The notes under the pieces are model-generated. The model ran no database searches and had not been told where the DNA came from. It was given only the letters and a program-made list of their open reading frames with translations. A stretch of 64,000 nt of DNA, taken from assembly GCA_036502625.1 (NCBI GenBank), contig DASXYG010000030.1, positions 41,200-105,199 on the forward strand, given 5' to 3'. Source of the stretch: DASXYG01 sp036502625. Lineage in GTDB: Bacteria; Actinomycetota; Actinomycetes; Streptosporangiales; Streptosporangiaceae. Both the position numbers and the translations under genes were made by a program. Positions 17,801-24,015 of the stretch are shown here, one piece after another. Each line of letters opens with the position of its first letter. Within the stretch, counting starts at the first letter, position 1.

Positions 17801-17875
17801 CGTGAGCGTGGCGCGCGGCGGCTCGCACCCCGCCGAGAACGTCTGCGGCTCCCGCGTCGTAACCTGCACGTTCAC
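14840..17875 (-). CDS. lacZ: Beta-galactosidase, glycoside hydrolase family 2 (LacZ type)
   Basis: A 1011-residue LacZ-type enzyme, near the 1024 of E. coli. The five-domain order is visible: N-terminal sugar-binding domain (GDWRFHWSPN, SNWQFHGYDEPTYLNV), immunoglobulin-like domains, TIM barrel with FRGVNRHETDPDSG and RTSHYPNDPRWLDLCDRYGLYVVDEANLE, and the C-terminal small-chain domain with YGRGPHETQWDRK. The acid/base Glu sits in SLGNEAG near residue 455 and the nucleophile Glu in CEYAHAMGNS near 515. No secretion signal is seen, so it is cytoplasmic. The GTG at 17875 has GGGGAGGG before it; an upstream start would add 13 Arg/Asp-rich residues. No sugar transporter is adjacent. Confidence 0.96.
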   Translation of the reverse strand: MNVQVTTREPQTFSAGCEPPRATLTPHRDARAALRGGEPAGVRSLNGDWRFHWSPNAAHPPPGFTAPGFDDSGWAVLPVPSNWQFHGYDEPTYLNVRYPWAGYEKPDPPDAPVAYNPVGRYRRWFDAPGEWRGDRVFLSFQGVKSAFRVWINGEPAGGGEDSFTPTEFDVTALLRDGPNCVAVEVYRWAASSWLEDQDMIDVCGVFRDVFLYSVPEAHIRDVEVRTELDDSYGDAVLRVRAWVRGGAEGHRVTVALHDSGGGMVGGAAVAVPPAEEAGAETVLELGLPVTDPLKWSAEHPHLYTAVVALEDAADRSVVAYGLPVGFRRFERSPEGPLLINGKPITFRGVNRHETDPDSGQALSEESMLRDILIMKRNNINAVRTSHYPNDPRWLDLCDRYGLYVVDEANLETHEVRKTLPAGDPAWAKPCLDRVRNMVERDKNHPSVLLWSLGNEAGRGDTFVALADWVRDRDPSRPVHYEQMNAVADVYSRMYTPPSHLEEYGKSGDPKPYILCEYAHAMGNSVGNLAEYWSAIDRYPNLQGGFIWDFADQMVRRPIPDRGGGTYLSYGGDWDGGRADDGNFCANGLVTADREPHPHLHEVRRCYQEIAIDAAGPGEVAVENRFLFTNLAAFAARWSLTADGAVIASGEFGRLVVPPGGRTTLAVPEWSAAPGGREGAERLLTVEFSLPEATPWAEAGHVVAAGQVLVEAGRPVPGRRTGAPVSVAETDAAITVSSGGLEITVDRATGVLAYRYRGRSLIADGPVPNFWRAPTDNDIGNGLPTRAATWRHAGRDRRVTGVQVTDHAPDRVRVEVALTLPTEPAASACTMTYDIDGGGVEVGLELRPGEGLPEIPVVGTVLTLPGSCAHLTWYGRGPHETQWDRKTGALLGRYTSTVDELFHPYVRPQATGNLTDVRFASLTDPGGVGLTAFGRPEVEMSALRYTPSDLEGPRHQHDLVPGETVTWQINHRQMGVGGIDSWGRRTLPEYTLGAEGAYSYAYRLEPGVVAEA

Positions 17876-17958
17876 GTGCCCTCCCCGAAGGTCGGATCTC
17901 CTGTCGCGATCCACCTTCCCCGACCGGGCACAGAACCCGCCAGCCCGGAAAATCCACC

Positions 17959-17967
17959 TGTGGATAA
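17959..17967 (-). promoter_or_regulatory. DnaA-box-like nonamer upstream of lacZ
   Basis: TGTGGATAA on the plus strand is TTATCCACA on the minus strand, an exact match to the DnaA box. It lies in the 180-base gap between the lacZ start and the end of the methyltransferase gene. It is single, and its role is unknown. Confidence 0.25.
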
Positions 17968-17990
17968 AGGTCGGGTCCGCCGGACGCGAA

Positions 17991-18039
17991 GGGCGCGGCG
18001 CGCCCGCCCCAGGGGATTGAGGACGGGTGCGCCGCGCCC
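17991..18039 (-). terminator. Candidate terminator of the betaine-synthesis gene
   Basis: Two 11-base arms, GGGCGCGGCGC at 17991-18001 and its complement at 18029-18039, flank a 27-base loop directly after the stop of the glycine methyltransferase fusion (18055). There is no T-run, as is common for actinobacterial terminators. It separates that gene from the lacZ promoter region. Confidence 0.5.
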
Positions 18040-18054
18040 CGCGCGGCCGTGGCC

Positions 18055-19692
18055 TTACTTACGGCAGACGAAGATGCCCCAGGCCAGGTTTCCGGCGTTG
18101 CCGCCGTCCACCCAGTGGCGCAGGCCCACCTTCATGGGCTCGAGGTAGTCGGCGCTGATCCGTCCGGACAGCTCCGCCTCACGCGCCTCGGTCTCCGCGA
18201 GCACGCGCCCGTAGTGGGTCGCCAGTTGCGGGGTGAGGTCGTCGAACTCGACCTTCTTCATGCCCAGGCGGTTGATCTCGCGCCGGTAGAAGTCCGGCGT
18301 GCCCATGGTGTCGAGGTCGAGCCGCTTGAGGATCGGGACGAGCGCCGAACGGGCCGTGCCGTCGGCGGCCATCGGGTCGGTGAACACGAACGCGCCGTCC
18401 GGGCGCAGCACGCGCGCGACCTCTTCGAGCACCTGGACGCGGTCGCCGCTGTGCAGCATGGCGTCCTGCGACCAGACGACGTCGAACGCGTTGTCCTGGA
18501 ACGGGACGGCCTCGAACGAGCCGTCCACGACCTCGATCAGGTGGTCGAGGCCCTGCTGCTCGTTCATCTCCCGGTTGCGGTTGTTCTCCACCTCGGAGAG
18601 GTTCAGGCACTGCACCTTGCAGCCGTACGTCTTGGCCAGGTAGCGCGCCGAACCGCCGAACCCGGACCCGATGTCGAGCACCGTGGTCGCCGGCGTGATG
18701 TCGATCTTGTCGGCCATGCGCGTGACCGTCGCGCGGCTGGCCTCGGCGATCGTCAGGTCGGCGGGCTCGTAGACGCCGACGTGGATGTCCTCGCCGCCCC
18801 AGACGTTGAAGTAGAAGTTGTCGGCGTCGTCGGAGTTGTAGTAGTCGCGAGCGGTGCTGACCGCGCCGTTGTACTGCCCGCGCTCGTCCTCGGGCCGGTA
18901 GTACTTCTCGGCGACGTGGATGAAGAAGTCGGGCTCGTCGTCGGCGTAGGTCTCCTGGAAGTCGCCGAAGGTCTCGACGCGCTGGAAGCCGACGTCGCGC
19001 ATGAGCCGCCGCATGTAGTTCTTTCGCAGCGGGAACATGTTCAGGTAGTACTCGGATTTGTCCGGGAACTGGTACTTGAATCGAGCGAGGCCCGGGTCGA
19101 CAAAGTCCGGCTCAGCGGACACTTCGTCGCCGCAGTAGTAGTAGGTGTGGCGGTTGGAGTATTGACCATCCAATAGCGCGTCATAGTTGCGCTGATCGAT
19201 GATCAGGACGCCGTCGTGTTTCAACATCGCGTAGAACTCGGCGAGCGCCTTGCGCCGATCCCGCTCCGAGAACAGATGAGTAAACGAGTTGCCCAGACAG
19301 ATGATCGCGTCGTACTCGCCGTGCACATCACGGTTCAGCCAGCGCCAGTCGGCATTCACGACCCGCAGGATGTGGCCGCCGTACGTGACGCCGTTCTGGA
19401 ACGCCTTGGCCAGCATCTCGGGGCTGCCATCAGCGCTGACGGTCTCGAAGCCCTCCTCGAGCAGGCGCACCGAGTGGAAGCCCGTGCCGGTCGCGACGTC
19501 GAGGACGGTGCGGACGCCGCGGCTCTTGAGCTGGTCGACGAAGAAGCTGCCCTCGCTGGTATAGCGGCGCTTCCAGTCGATGAGCTGGTCCCACTTGTCG
19601 ACGAACCCGTGCACGTACTCCTGCGTGTAGTGATCCGTGTCGCGAACCTCGGTCGGATTATCGCCGAACGTCTGCTTCTCTTGCGCGCTAAT
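18055..19692 (-). CDS. Fused glycine/sarcosine and dimethylglycine N-methyltransferase (betaine synthesis)
   Basis: A 545-residue fusion of two SAM-dependent methyltransferases. Residues 1-~270 are glycine/sarcosine N-methyltransferase (VLDVATGTGFHSVRLLEEGFE near 61-80, SADGSPEMLAKAF, ICLGNSFTHLF). Residues ~290-545 are sarcosine/dimethylglycine N-methyltransferase (VLDIGSGFGGSARYLAK near 336-350, WSQDAMLHSGDR). Together they convert glycine to glycine betaine, an osmoprotectant, as in Actinopolyspora. The conserved N-terminal part, QTFGDNPTEVRDTDHYTQEY, lies upstream of the first ATG, GTG or TTG in frame (GTG at 19614). The only well-placed start is ATT at 19692, with AAGGAGG 7 bases before it. 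A start at 19614 would delete a conserved region. The upstream stop TGA in frame excludes a more distant start. Confidence 0.93.
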   Translation of the reverse strand: MSAQEKQTFGDNPTEVRDTDHYTQEYVHGFVDKWDQLIDWKRRYTSEGSFFVDQLKSRGVRTVLDVATGTGFHSVRLLEEGFETVSADGSPEMLAKAFQNGVTYGGHILRVVNADWRWLNRDVHGEYDAIICLGNSFTHLFSERDRRKALAEFYAMLKHDGVLIIDQRNYDALLDGQYSNRHTYYYCGDEVSAEPDFVDPGLARFKYQFPDKSEYYLNMFPLRKNYMRRLMRDVGFQRVETFGDFQETYADDEPDFFIHVAEKYYRPEDERGQYNGAVSTARDYYNSDDADNFYFNVWGGEDIHVGVYEPADLTIAEASRATVTRMADKIDITPATTVLDIGSGFGGSARYLAKTYGCKVQCLNLSEVENNRNREMNEQQGLDHLIEVVDGSFEAVPFQDNAFDVVWSQDAMLHSGDRVQVLEEVARVLRPDGAFVFTDPMAADGTARSALVPILKRLDLDTMGTPDFYRREINRLGMKKVEFDDLTPQLATHYGRVLAETEAREAELSGRISADYLEPMKVGLRHWVDGGNAGNLAWGIFVCRK

Positions 19693-19699
19693 CGGTCGG

Positions 19700-19706
19700 C
19701 CTCCTT
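19700..19706 (-). promoter_or_regulatory. Ribosome binding site that points to an ATT start codon
   Basis: On the minus strand AAGGAGG is a full Shine-Dalgarno match, followed by 7 bases and then ATT-AGC-GCG at 19692. No ATG, GTG, TTG or CTG occurs in this frame between the preceding stop and the GTG at 19614. This site is the reason for choosing the rare start. Confidence 0.65.
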
Positions 19707-19952
19707 CACGGCATTGAACGGAATTGACCGGACACGAGCATCATAAACAGACATCACCGACACCTCTAGTGGCCGGGGTGTTAATTCCGCGCTACGAGGC
19801 CGGTGGATTCCGCATCTTGGCAGGTCAACGCGCGTTTATTGCGATGTGATAGATTGGACTGGCGAAACAATCGGGATTACTGTCTGCAATTATCGAAGAT
19901 CAGAATTGTTGCGCGATAACGGCGCGTCCGCCACGCGTCACTTACCTACCCC

Positions 19953-19971
19953 TTAGGAAAGCCTCACCTAA
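19953..19971. promoter_or_regulatory. Iron box (IdeR/DmdR-type operator)
   Basis: The 19-base sequence TTAGGAAAGCCTCACCTAA matches 15 of 19 positions of the IdeR/DmdR1 consensus (TTAGGTTAGGCTAACCTAA), with both outer arms TTAGG and CCTAA intact. It lies 60 bases before the siderophore-binding lipoprotein gene, in an AT-richer gap of about 340 bases (19693-20031) that otherwise holds only promoter sequence. An iron-loaded repressor would silence the gene when iron is plentiful. Confidence 0.8.
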
Positions 19972-20031
19972 CACCTGGCTACACTCGCCCTCGACCCGCG
20001 CATCGGCGCAGGTCGACGGATGGAGGTAGCA

Positions 20032-21054
20032 GTGTTCCGATCACGCGTCGTGCGAGCCGCCCTCGGCGGCCTCCTGGCGGTCGCGCTGGCCGCCGGATGC
20101 TCGGCGGGCGGCGAGGGCGACGGCAAGAACGGCCAGGGGTCCACCGACGTCGCGGCCGGCGGCAAGGACTTCGGCGACGCCCGCAAGGCGACCGCCGCGC
20201 TCGGCACGGACGCCGCGCCCGGCCGGTTCCCCCGCACCATCAAGCAGGCGATGGGCGCCACCACCATCAAATCGCGGCCGAAACGCGTGATCGTGCTGGA
20301 CGTCGGCGAACTGGACAACGTCGTGGCGCTCGGCATCAGGCCCGTCGGCGTGGCCTACTCCGAGGGCTCCCAGAAGATGCCCGCCTACCTGGCGAAGCAG
20401 GCCGGGAAGCCGGAGTCCGTCGGCACGATCAACCAGCTCAACCTGGAGAAGATCGCCTCGCTGCGGCCCGACCTCATCCTCGGCAGCAAGCTGCGCGCGG
20501 CCCAGCTCTACACCAAGCTCGCGGCCATCGCCCCGACCGTGTTCTCCATCCGCCCCGGCTTCACCTGGAAGGAGAACTTCCGGCTGAACGCCGCCGCGCT
20601 CGACCGCACCAAGCAGGCGAACACCGAGATCAGCGCGTACGAGGACCGCGCCAGGAAGCTCGGCGCGCGGCTCGGGAAGAAGCGGCCCACCATCTCGATG
20701 GTGCGGTTCCTGCCGGACCGCATCCGGCTGTACGCCAACCAGTCGTTCATCGGCACGATCCTCGACGACGCCGGCCTCCCCCGCCCCGCCTCCGAGGACG
20801 TGGACGACCTCGCCGTCGAGGTCAGCCCCGAGCAGATCGGCAAGGCCGACGCCGACTACGTCTTCTACGGCACGTACGGCCCGTCCGACAAGACCGACGC
20901 CGGCCCCGTCACCTCGGGCAAGCTGTGGAAACAGCTCGGCGCGGTGAAGAAGGGCCGCAGCGCGCGCGTCTCCGACGAGACCTGGTACCTCGGCCTCGGC
21001 GTCAGCGCCGCGAACGCGGTCCTCGACGACCTCGGCCGCCTCGTCACGACCTGA
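20032..21054 (+). CDS. Iron-siderophore ABC transporter substrate-binding lipoprotein
   Basis: A 340-residue class III periplasmic-binding-type lipoprotein (FepB/FecB family). The signal peptide ends in the lipobox LAAGC, with Cys23 as the lipidated residue. The two lobes carry RPKRVIVLDVGELDNVVALGIRPVGV, then LEKIASLRPDLILGSK, and in the second lobe RPTISMVRFLPDRIRLYANQSFIGTILDDAGLPRP. It should capture a ferric siderophore at the outer face of the membrane for import. The GTG at 20032 with GGAGG 5 bases upstream is preferred to the ATG at 20020. An iron box at 19953-19971 supports iron control. No permease or ATPase gene is beside it, so it must work with a transporter encoded elsewhere. 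Confidence 0.93.
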   Translation: MFRSRVVRAALGGLLAVALAAGCSAGGEGDGKNGQGSTDVAAGGKDFGDARKATAALGTDAAPGRFPRTIKQAMGATTIKSRPKRVIVLDVGELDNVVALGIRPVGVAYSEGSQKMPAYLAKQAGKPESVGTINQLNLEKIASLRPDLILGSKLRAAQLYTKLAAIAPTVFSIRPGFTWKENFRLNAAALDRTKQANTEISAYEDRARKLGARLGKKRPTISMVRFLPDRIRLYANQSFIGTILDDAGLPRPASEDVDDLAVEVSPEQIGKADADYVFYGTYGPSDKTDAGPVTSGKLWKQLGAVKKGRSARVSDETWYLGLGVSAANAVLDDLGRLVTT

Positions 21055-21195
21055 GCGGCGCCCCAACTCCGCGCGCGACGCGCAACACCGCCGGTCACAC
21101 CCGCTTCCGCACCCGCGGCACGGGCGTGACCGGCGGCGCGTTTGCCCCGTACGGCACCGGGCACCGTGGGGTTACCCACGCTCTCGGAGGTCCAG

Positions 21196-21750
21196 GTGGC
21201 CGTGTCACGCGTGTCGCGCATCCAGCTCCGCCGCCTCCGTCCCCTGCTCGCCCTCGCCGCCTGCGCGTGTGTCGCCACCACCACCGGCTGCGGCACCGTC
21301 GACACGATGCCCATTCCGAAGACCGTCGCCGCGGGCAACAACGCCGCGGCCGGCGACGTCCTCATCCGCAACGTCTTCGTGCTCGGACCGGCTCCGGGTC
21401 AGGCCGTCGCGGCCGGCGGCGCGGCGCCGCTGTTCGTCTCGCTCGTCAACGACGGGCGCGCGCCCGACCGGCTCATCCGGGTCACCGCGCCGAGCGTCGC
21501 GCGGTCGGCGACCATCGAGGGCGGCGGGCTCGACGCCCCGGTGAACCGGCTCGTCCCCGGCGGCCCGGTGCCGCGGATCATGCTGGACAAGCTGGTCAGA
21601 CCGCTGAGCGGCAACGGATCCGTCCGTGTCACGCTGACCTTCCGCGACGCCGGGACCGTCTCCGTCGACGCCCCGGTCATGACCGCCACCGGCCCGTTCA
21701 CCACGTTCTCCCCGTCGCCCGGCCCGGCGGCGACACCAGGCAAGAGCTGA
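21196..21750 (+). CDS. LpqE-like putative lipoprotein
   Basis: A 184-residue exported protein. The first ~32 residues are a basic-hydrophobic signal ending in TTTGC (Cys32) or LAAC (Cys23), both possible lipobox sites. The mature part, with GDVLIRNVFVLGPAPG, LFVSLVNDGRAPDRLIRVTAP and GSVRVTLTFRDAGTVSVDAPVM, follows mycobacterial LpqE and resembles a copper-chaperone PCuAC fold. The Met/His copper ligands of true PCuAC proteins are not evident. The GTG at 21196 with CGGAGG 5 bases upstream gives the shortest signal; the frame is open to an ATG at 21142. It precedes guaB1 by 37 bases, but guaB1 has its own apparent promoter. Confidence 0.72.
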   Translation: MAVSRVSRIQLRRLRPLLALAACACVATTTGCGTVDTMPIPKTVAAGNNAAAGDVLIRNVFVLGPAPGQAVAAGGAAPLFVSLVNDGRAPDRLIRVTAPSVARSATIEGGGLDAPVNRLVPGGPVPRIMLDKLVRPLSGNGSVRVTLTFRDAGTVSVDAPVMTATGPFTTFSPSPGPAATPGKS

Positions 21751-21772
21751 ACGGCCACCCGGTTCCAGCAGG

Positions 21773-21778
21773 TAGACT
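21773..21778 (+). promoter_or_regulatory. -10 element for a leaderless guaB1 transcript
   Basis: TAGACT at 21773-21778 ends 9 bases before the GTG start of guaB1, and the bases between (including TTTTT) hold no ribosome binding site. This spacing is what a transcript starting at or next to the GTG would need. No convincing -35 is seen. Confidence 0.5.
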
Positions 21779-21787
21779 CAGTTTTTC

Positions 21788-23227
21788 GTGCGCTTCCTCA
21801 ACGAGCGGGTCCCCGAGCAGGACCTCACCTACAGCGACGTGTTCATGGTGCCGGTCCGGTCCTCCGTCGGCTCCCGGCTCAGCGTCGACCTCTCCTCCGC
21901 CGACCACAGCGGCACCACACTCCCCCTGGTCGTCGCCAACATGACGGCCGTCGCGGGGCGCCGCATGGCCGAGACGGTGGCCCGCCGCGGCGGCATCGTG
22001 GTCATCCCGCAGGACATCCCGCTCGACGTGGTCACCGAGGTGATCTCGTGGATCAAGGCGCGCGACCTGGTCCACGACACGCCCATCACGCTCGGCCCCG
22101 GCAGCACCGTCGGCGAGGCGCTGAGCCTCCTGCCGAAGCGCGCGCACAACGCGGTGATCGTGGTCGACGAAGAGAGCCGGGCCATCGGCGTCGTCACGGA
22201 GGCCGACTGCCTCGGCGTCGACCGCTTCTCCCAGCTCCGCGACGTCATGTCCACCGACCTCCTGACGATCGGCGCGGGCGTCGACCCGCGCGAGGCGTTC
22301 GACCGGCTCAACTCCGGCGGCCACCGCCTCGCCCCCGTAGCCGACACCGACGGCCGGCTCACCGGCGTCCTGACTCGTACGGGCGCGCTGCGCGCCACCC
22401 TCTACCAGCCCGCGCTCGACGACCACGGGCGGCTGCGGATCGCCGCGGCCGTCGGCGTGAACGGCGACGTCGCGGGCCGCGCCGCGAAGCTCGCCGAGGC
22501 CGGCGCCGACCTCATCGTCGTGGACACCGCGCACGGCCACCAGGACAAGATGCTGGCCGCGCTGCGGTCCGTACGCGACCTCGGCCCCGGCGTGCCGATC
22601 GTCGCGGGGAACGTCGTGACCGCCGCGGGCACCCGCGAGCTGATCGAGGCCGGGGCCGACATCGTCAAGGTCGGCGTGGGCCCCGGCGCGATGTGCACGA
22701 CCCGGATGATGACCGGCGTGGGCCGTCCGCAGTTCTCCGCGGTGCTCGAATGCGCGGCCGAGGCGCGGAGCCTGGGCCGCCACGTGTGGGCCGACGGCGG
22801 GGTCCGCTACCCGCGCGACGTCGCGCTCGCCCTGGCGGCCGGCGCCTCGAACGTCATGATCGGCTCCTGGTTCGCCGGCACGTACGAATCGCCCGGCGAC
22901 ATCCAGCGCGACGCCGACGGGCGGTTGTACAAGGAGAGCTTCGGCATGGCCTCGGCGCGGGCCGTGCGCCTGCGCACCGCCGAGGACTCCGCGTACGACC
23001 GGGCGCGCAAGGCGCTGTTCGAGGAGGGCATCTCCACGTCCCGGATGTACCTCGACCCGGCGCGGCCCGGCGTGGAGGACCTCATCGACCAGATCGTCGC
23101 CGGGGTGCGCAGCGCCATGACGTACGCCGGGGCGCGTTCGCTCGACGAGTTCTTCGAGCGCGCGATCGTGGGCGTGCAGTCGGCGGCCGGATACAGCGAG
23201 GGCATGCCGCTTCCGGCCGGCTGGTAG
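21788..23227 (+). CDS. guaB1: GuaB1 family IMP dehydrogenase-related protein (GMP reductase type)
   Basis: A 479-residue IMPDH/GMPR-fold enzyme. A (beta/alpha)8 barrel is interrupted by paired CBS domains (about residues 95-210). It contains LPLVVANMTAVAGRRMAE, IVVDTAHGHQDKMLAAL and the catalytic loop KVGVGPGAMCTTRMMTGVG, where Cys303 is the nucleophile, then WADGGVRYPRDVALALAAGASNVMIGSWFAGT. Actinobacterial GuaB1 proteins are distinct from the true IMP dehydrogenase and have been assigned GMP reductase activity in mycobacteria, returning GMP to IMP. The CBS pair would sense ATP/GTP. The start is a GTG at 21788 with no ribosome binding site and a -10-like TAGACT just upstream, so translation is probably leaderless. 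Confidence 0.92.
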   Translation: MRFLNERVPEQDLTYSDVFMVPVRSSVGSRLSVDLSSADHSGTTLPLVVANMTAVAGRRMAETVARRGGIVVIPQDIPLDVVTEVISWIKARDLVHDTPITLGPGSTVGEALSLLPKRAHNAVIVVDEESRAIGVVTEADCLGVDRFSQLRDVMSTDLLTIGAGVDPREAFDRLNSGGHRLAPVADTDGRLTGVLTRTGALRATLYQPALDDHGRLRIAAAVGVNGDVAGRAAKLAEAGADLIVVDTAHGHQDKMLAALRSVRDLGPGVPIVAGNVVTAAGTRELIEAGADIVKVGVGPGAMCTTRMMTGVGRPQFSAVLECAAEARSLGRHVWADGGVRYPRDVALALAAGASNVMIGSWFAGTYESPGDIQRDADGRLYKESFGMASARAVRLRTAEDSAYDRARKALFEEGISTSRMYLDPARPGVEDLIDQIVAGVRSAMTYAGARSLDEFFERAIVGVQSAAGYSEGMPLPAGW

Positions 23228-23243
23228 CCGGCCGGCGGCCCCG

Positions 23244-23435
23244 TCAGTAGCGGGACCGCGACGGCATGATGATCCACAGCGCGATGTAGATGACGAACTG
23301 CGGCCCGGGCAGCAGGCAGGAGATCAGGAAGATCAGCCGGACGGCGTTCGGGCTGAGCCCGAACCGCTCACCGAGCCCGCCGCAGACCCCCGCGATCATC
23401 CGATGCTCGTTCGACCGTGCGAGTGTCGCGCTCAT
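23244..23435 (-). CDS. PspC domain membrane protein
   Basis: A 63-residue PspC-domain protein: a short N-terminus, then NEHRMIAGVCGGLGERFGLSPNAVRLIFLISCLLPGPQFVIYIALWIIMP. The AGVCGGL-a-x-F-g-l-s pattern and the single hydrophobic stretch (about 35-57) are those of the domain. PspC-type proteins sense or signal membrane stress; this minimal form has no partner gene here. The ATG at 23435 is the natural domain start, with CGGGG upstream; the frame stays open far beyond. It is convergent with guaB1 and divergent from the cold-shock gene. Confidence 0.9.
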   Translation of the reverse strand: MSATLARSNEHRMIAGVCGGLGERFGLSPNAVRLIFLISCLLPGPQFVIYIALWIIMPSRSRY

Positions 23436-23615
23436 GACTAACCCCGTTTTCCCGTGTTGGCCTGACACGTTGAACGCTATGCCGCCAGGCAGGGGGCGCA
23501 CATCGGCCGAGTGGGCGACGTCCGATGAGTACCCGGGTAGTCGGGGTGTCGTCCCCCGGGTGTACGGGTTCCACCTAAGGGTTCCGAAATCGTCGCGGCA
23601 CGGCCGCGGCCGTGC

Positions 23616-23751
23616 TACAGTCGGTGACGTTGTTACGCAGGTCCTGAACGTGTTCGAGCGCCCGCGGATGATTTCTGCGGGTTTTTTCATGTTGCTGGAA
23701 CGCGGCGGGGTCCATTGGGCACCCGGGGATCTGCATAGAGGAAGAGAGCAC
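23616..23751 (+). promoter_or_regulatory. Promoter and long 5' leader of the cold-shock gene
   Basis: The gap 23436-23751 (316 bases) holds no gene. TACAGT at 23616-23621 is a good -10 candidate; transcription from about 23628 would give a leader of some 125 bases. The leader holds GAACGTGTTC (23646-23655) and a hairpin with a T-run (23661-23687), then GAGGAAG just before the ATG. Long leaders are typical of cspA-type genes, where RNA structure sets the response to cold. Confidence 0.55.
23661..23687 (+). terminator. Intrinsic terminator inside the csp leader (candidate attenuator)
   Basis: CCCGC (23661-23665) and GCGGG (23677-23681) form a stem with an 11-base loop, followed directly by six T (23682-23687). 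It lies 64 bases upstream of the csp ATG and downstream of the only plausible promoter, so it would end transcription early unless antitermination occurs. T-runs are rare in this sequence, which makes the match notable. Confidence 0.6.
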
Positions 23752-23955
23752 ATGGCTCAGGGCACTGTCAAGTGGTTCAACCCGGACAAGGGCTTCGGCT
23801 TCATCGCCCCTGATGGCGACGCCAACGACGTCTTCGTCCACTACTCCGAGATCGTCGGGAACGGCTTCCGTAGCCTCGACGAAGGCCAGCGGGTCGAGTT
23901 CGAGATCACGCAGGGCACGAAGGGGCCGCAGGCCAGCCAGGTCCGCGCGGTCTGA
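23752..23955 (+). CDS. Cold-shock protein (CspA family)
   Basis: A 67-residue cold-shock domain protein, a five-strand OB fold binding single-stranded nucleic acid. RNP1 is KGFGFI and RNP2 is VFVHYSEI, both intact; the start MAQGTVKWFNPDKGFGFI is canonical. The length is normal for actinobacterial Csp proteins, which act as RNA chaperones. The ATG at 23752 is preceded by GAGGAAG. It is transcribed alone, from a leader with an internal terminator, and followed by a large palindrome. Confidence 0.97.
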   Translation: MAQGTVKWFNPDKGFGFIAPDGDANDVFVHYSEIVGNGFRSLDEGQRVEFEITQGTKGPQASQVRAV

Positions 23956-23977
23956 CTTTCTGCGAAGCTTCGCCTGG

Positions 23978-24005
23978 GGGCGGGTCACCGTACGGTGACC
24001 CGCCC
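23978..24005. terminator. Perfect 28-base palindrome, likely bidirectional terminator
   Basis: GGGCGGGTCACCG (23978-23990), a TA centre and CGGTGACCCGCCC (23993-24005) form a perfect inverted repeat between the convergent csp and membrane-protein genes. There is no T-run. Its place and stability suit a terminator serving both strands. Confidence 0.65.
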
Positions 24006-24015
24006 TTACGCGTGT

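Noticed and set aside
23646..23655. GAACGTGTTC in the csp leader as a KstR site
   Set aside because: It has the core AACnnGTT but lies downstream of the likely -10 in a gene unrelated to lipids; an RNA structure role is equally possible.
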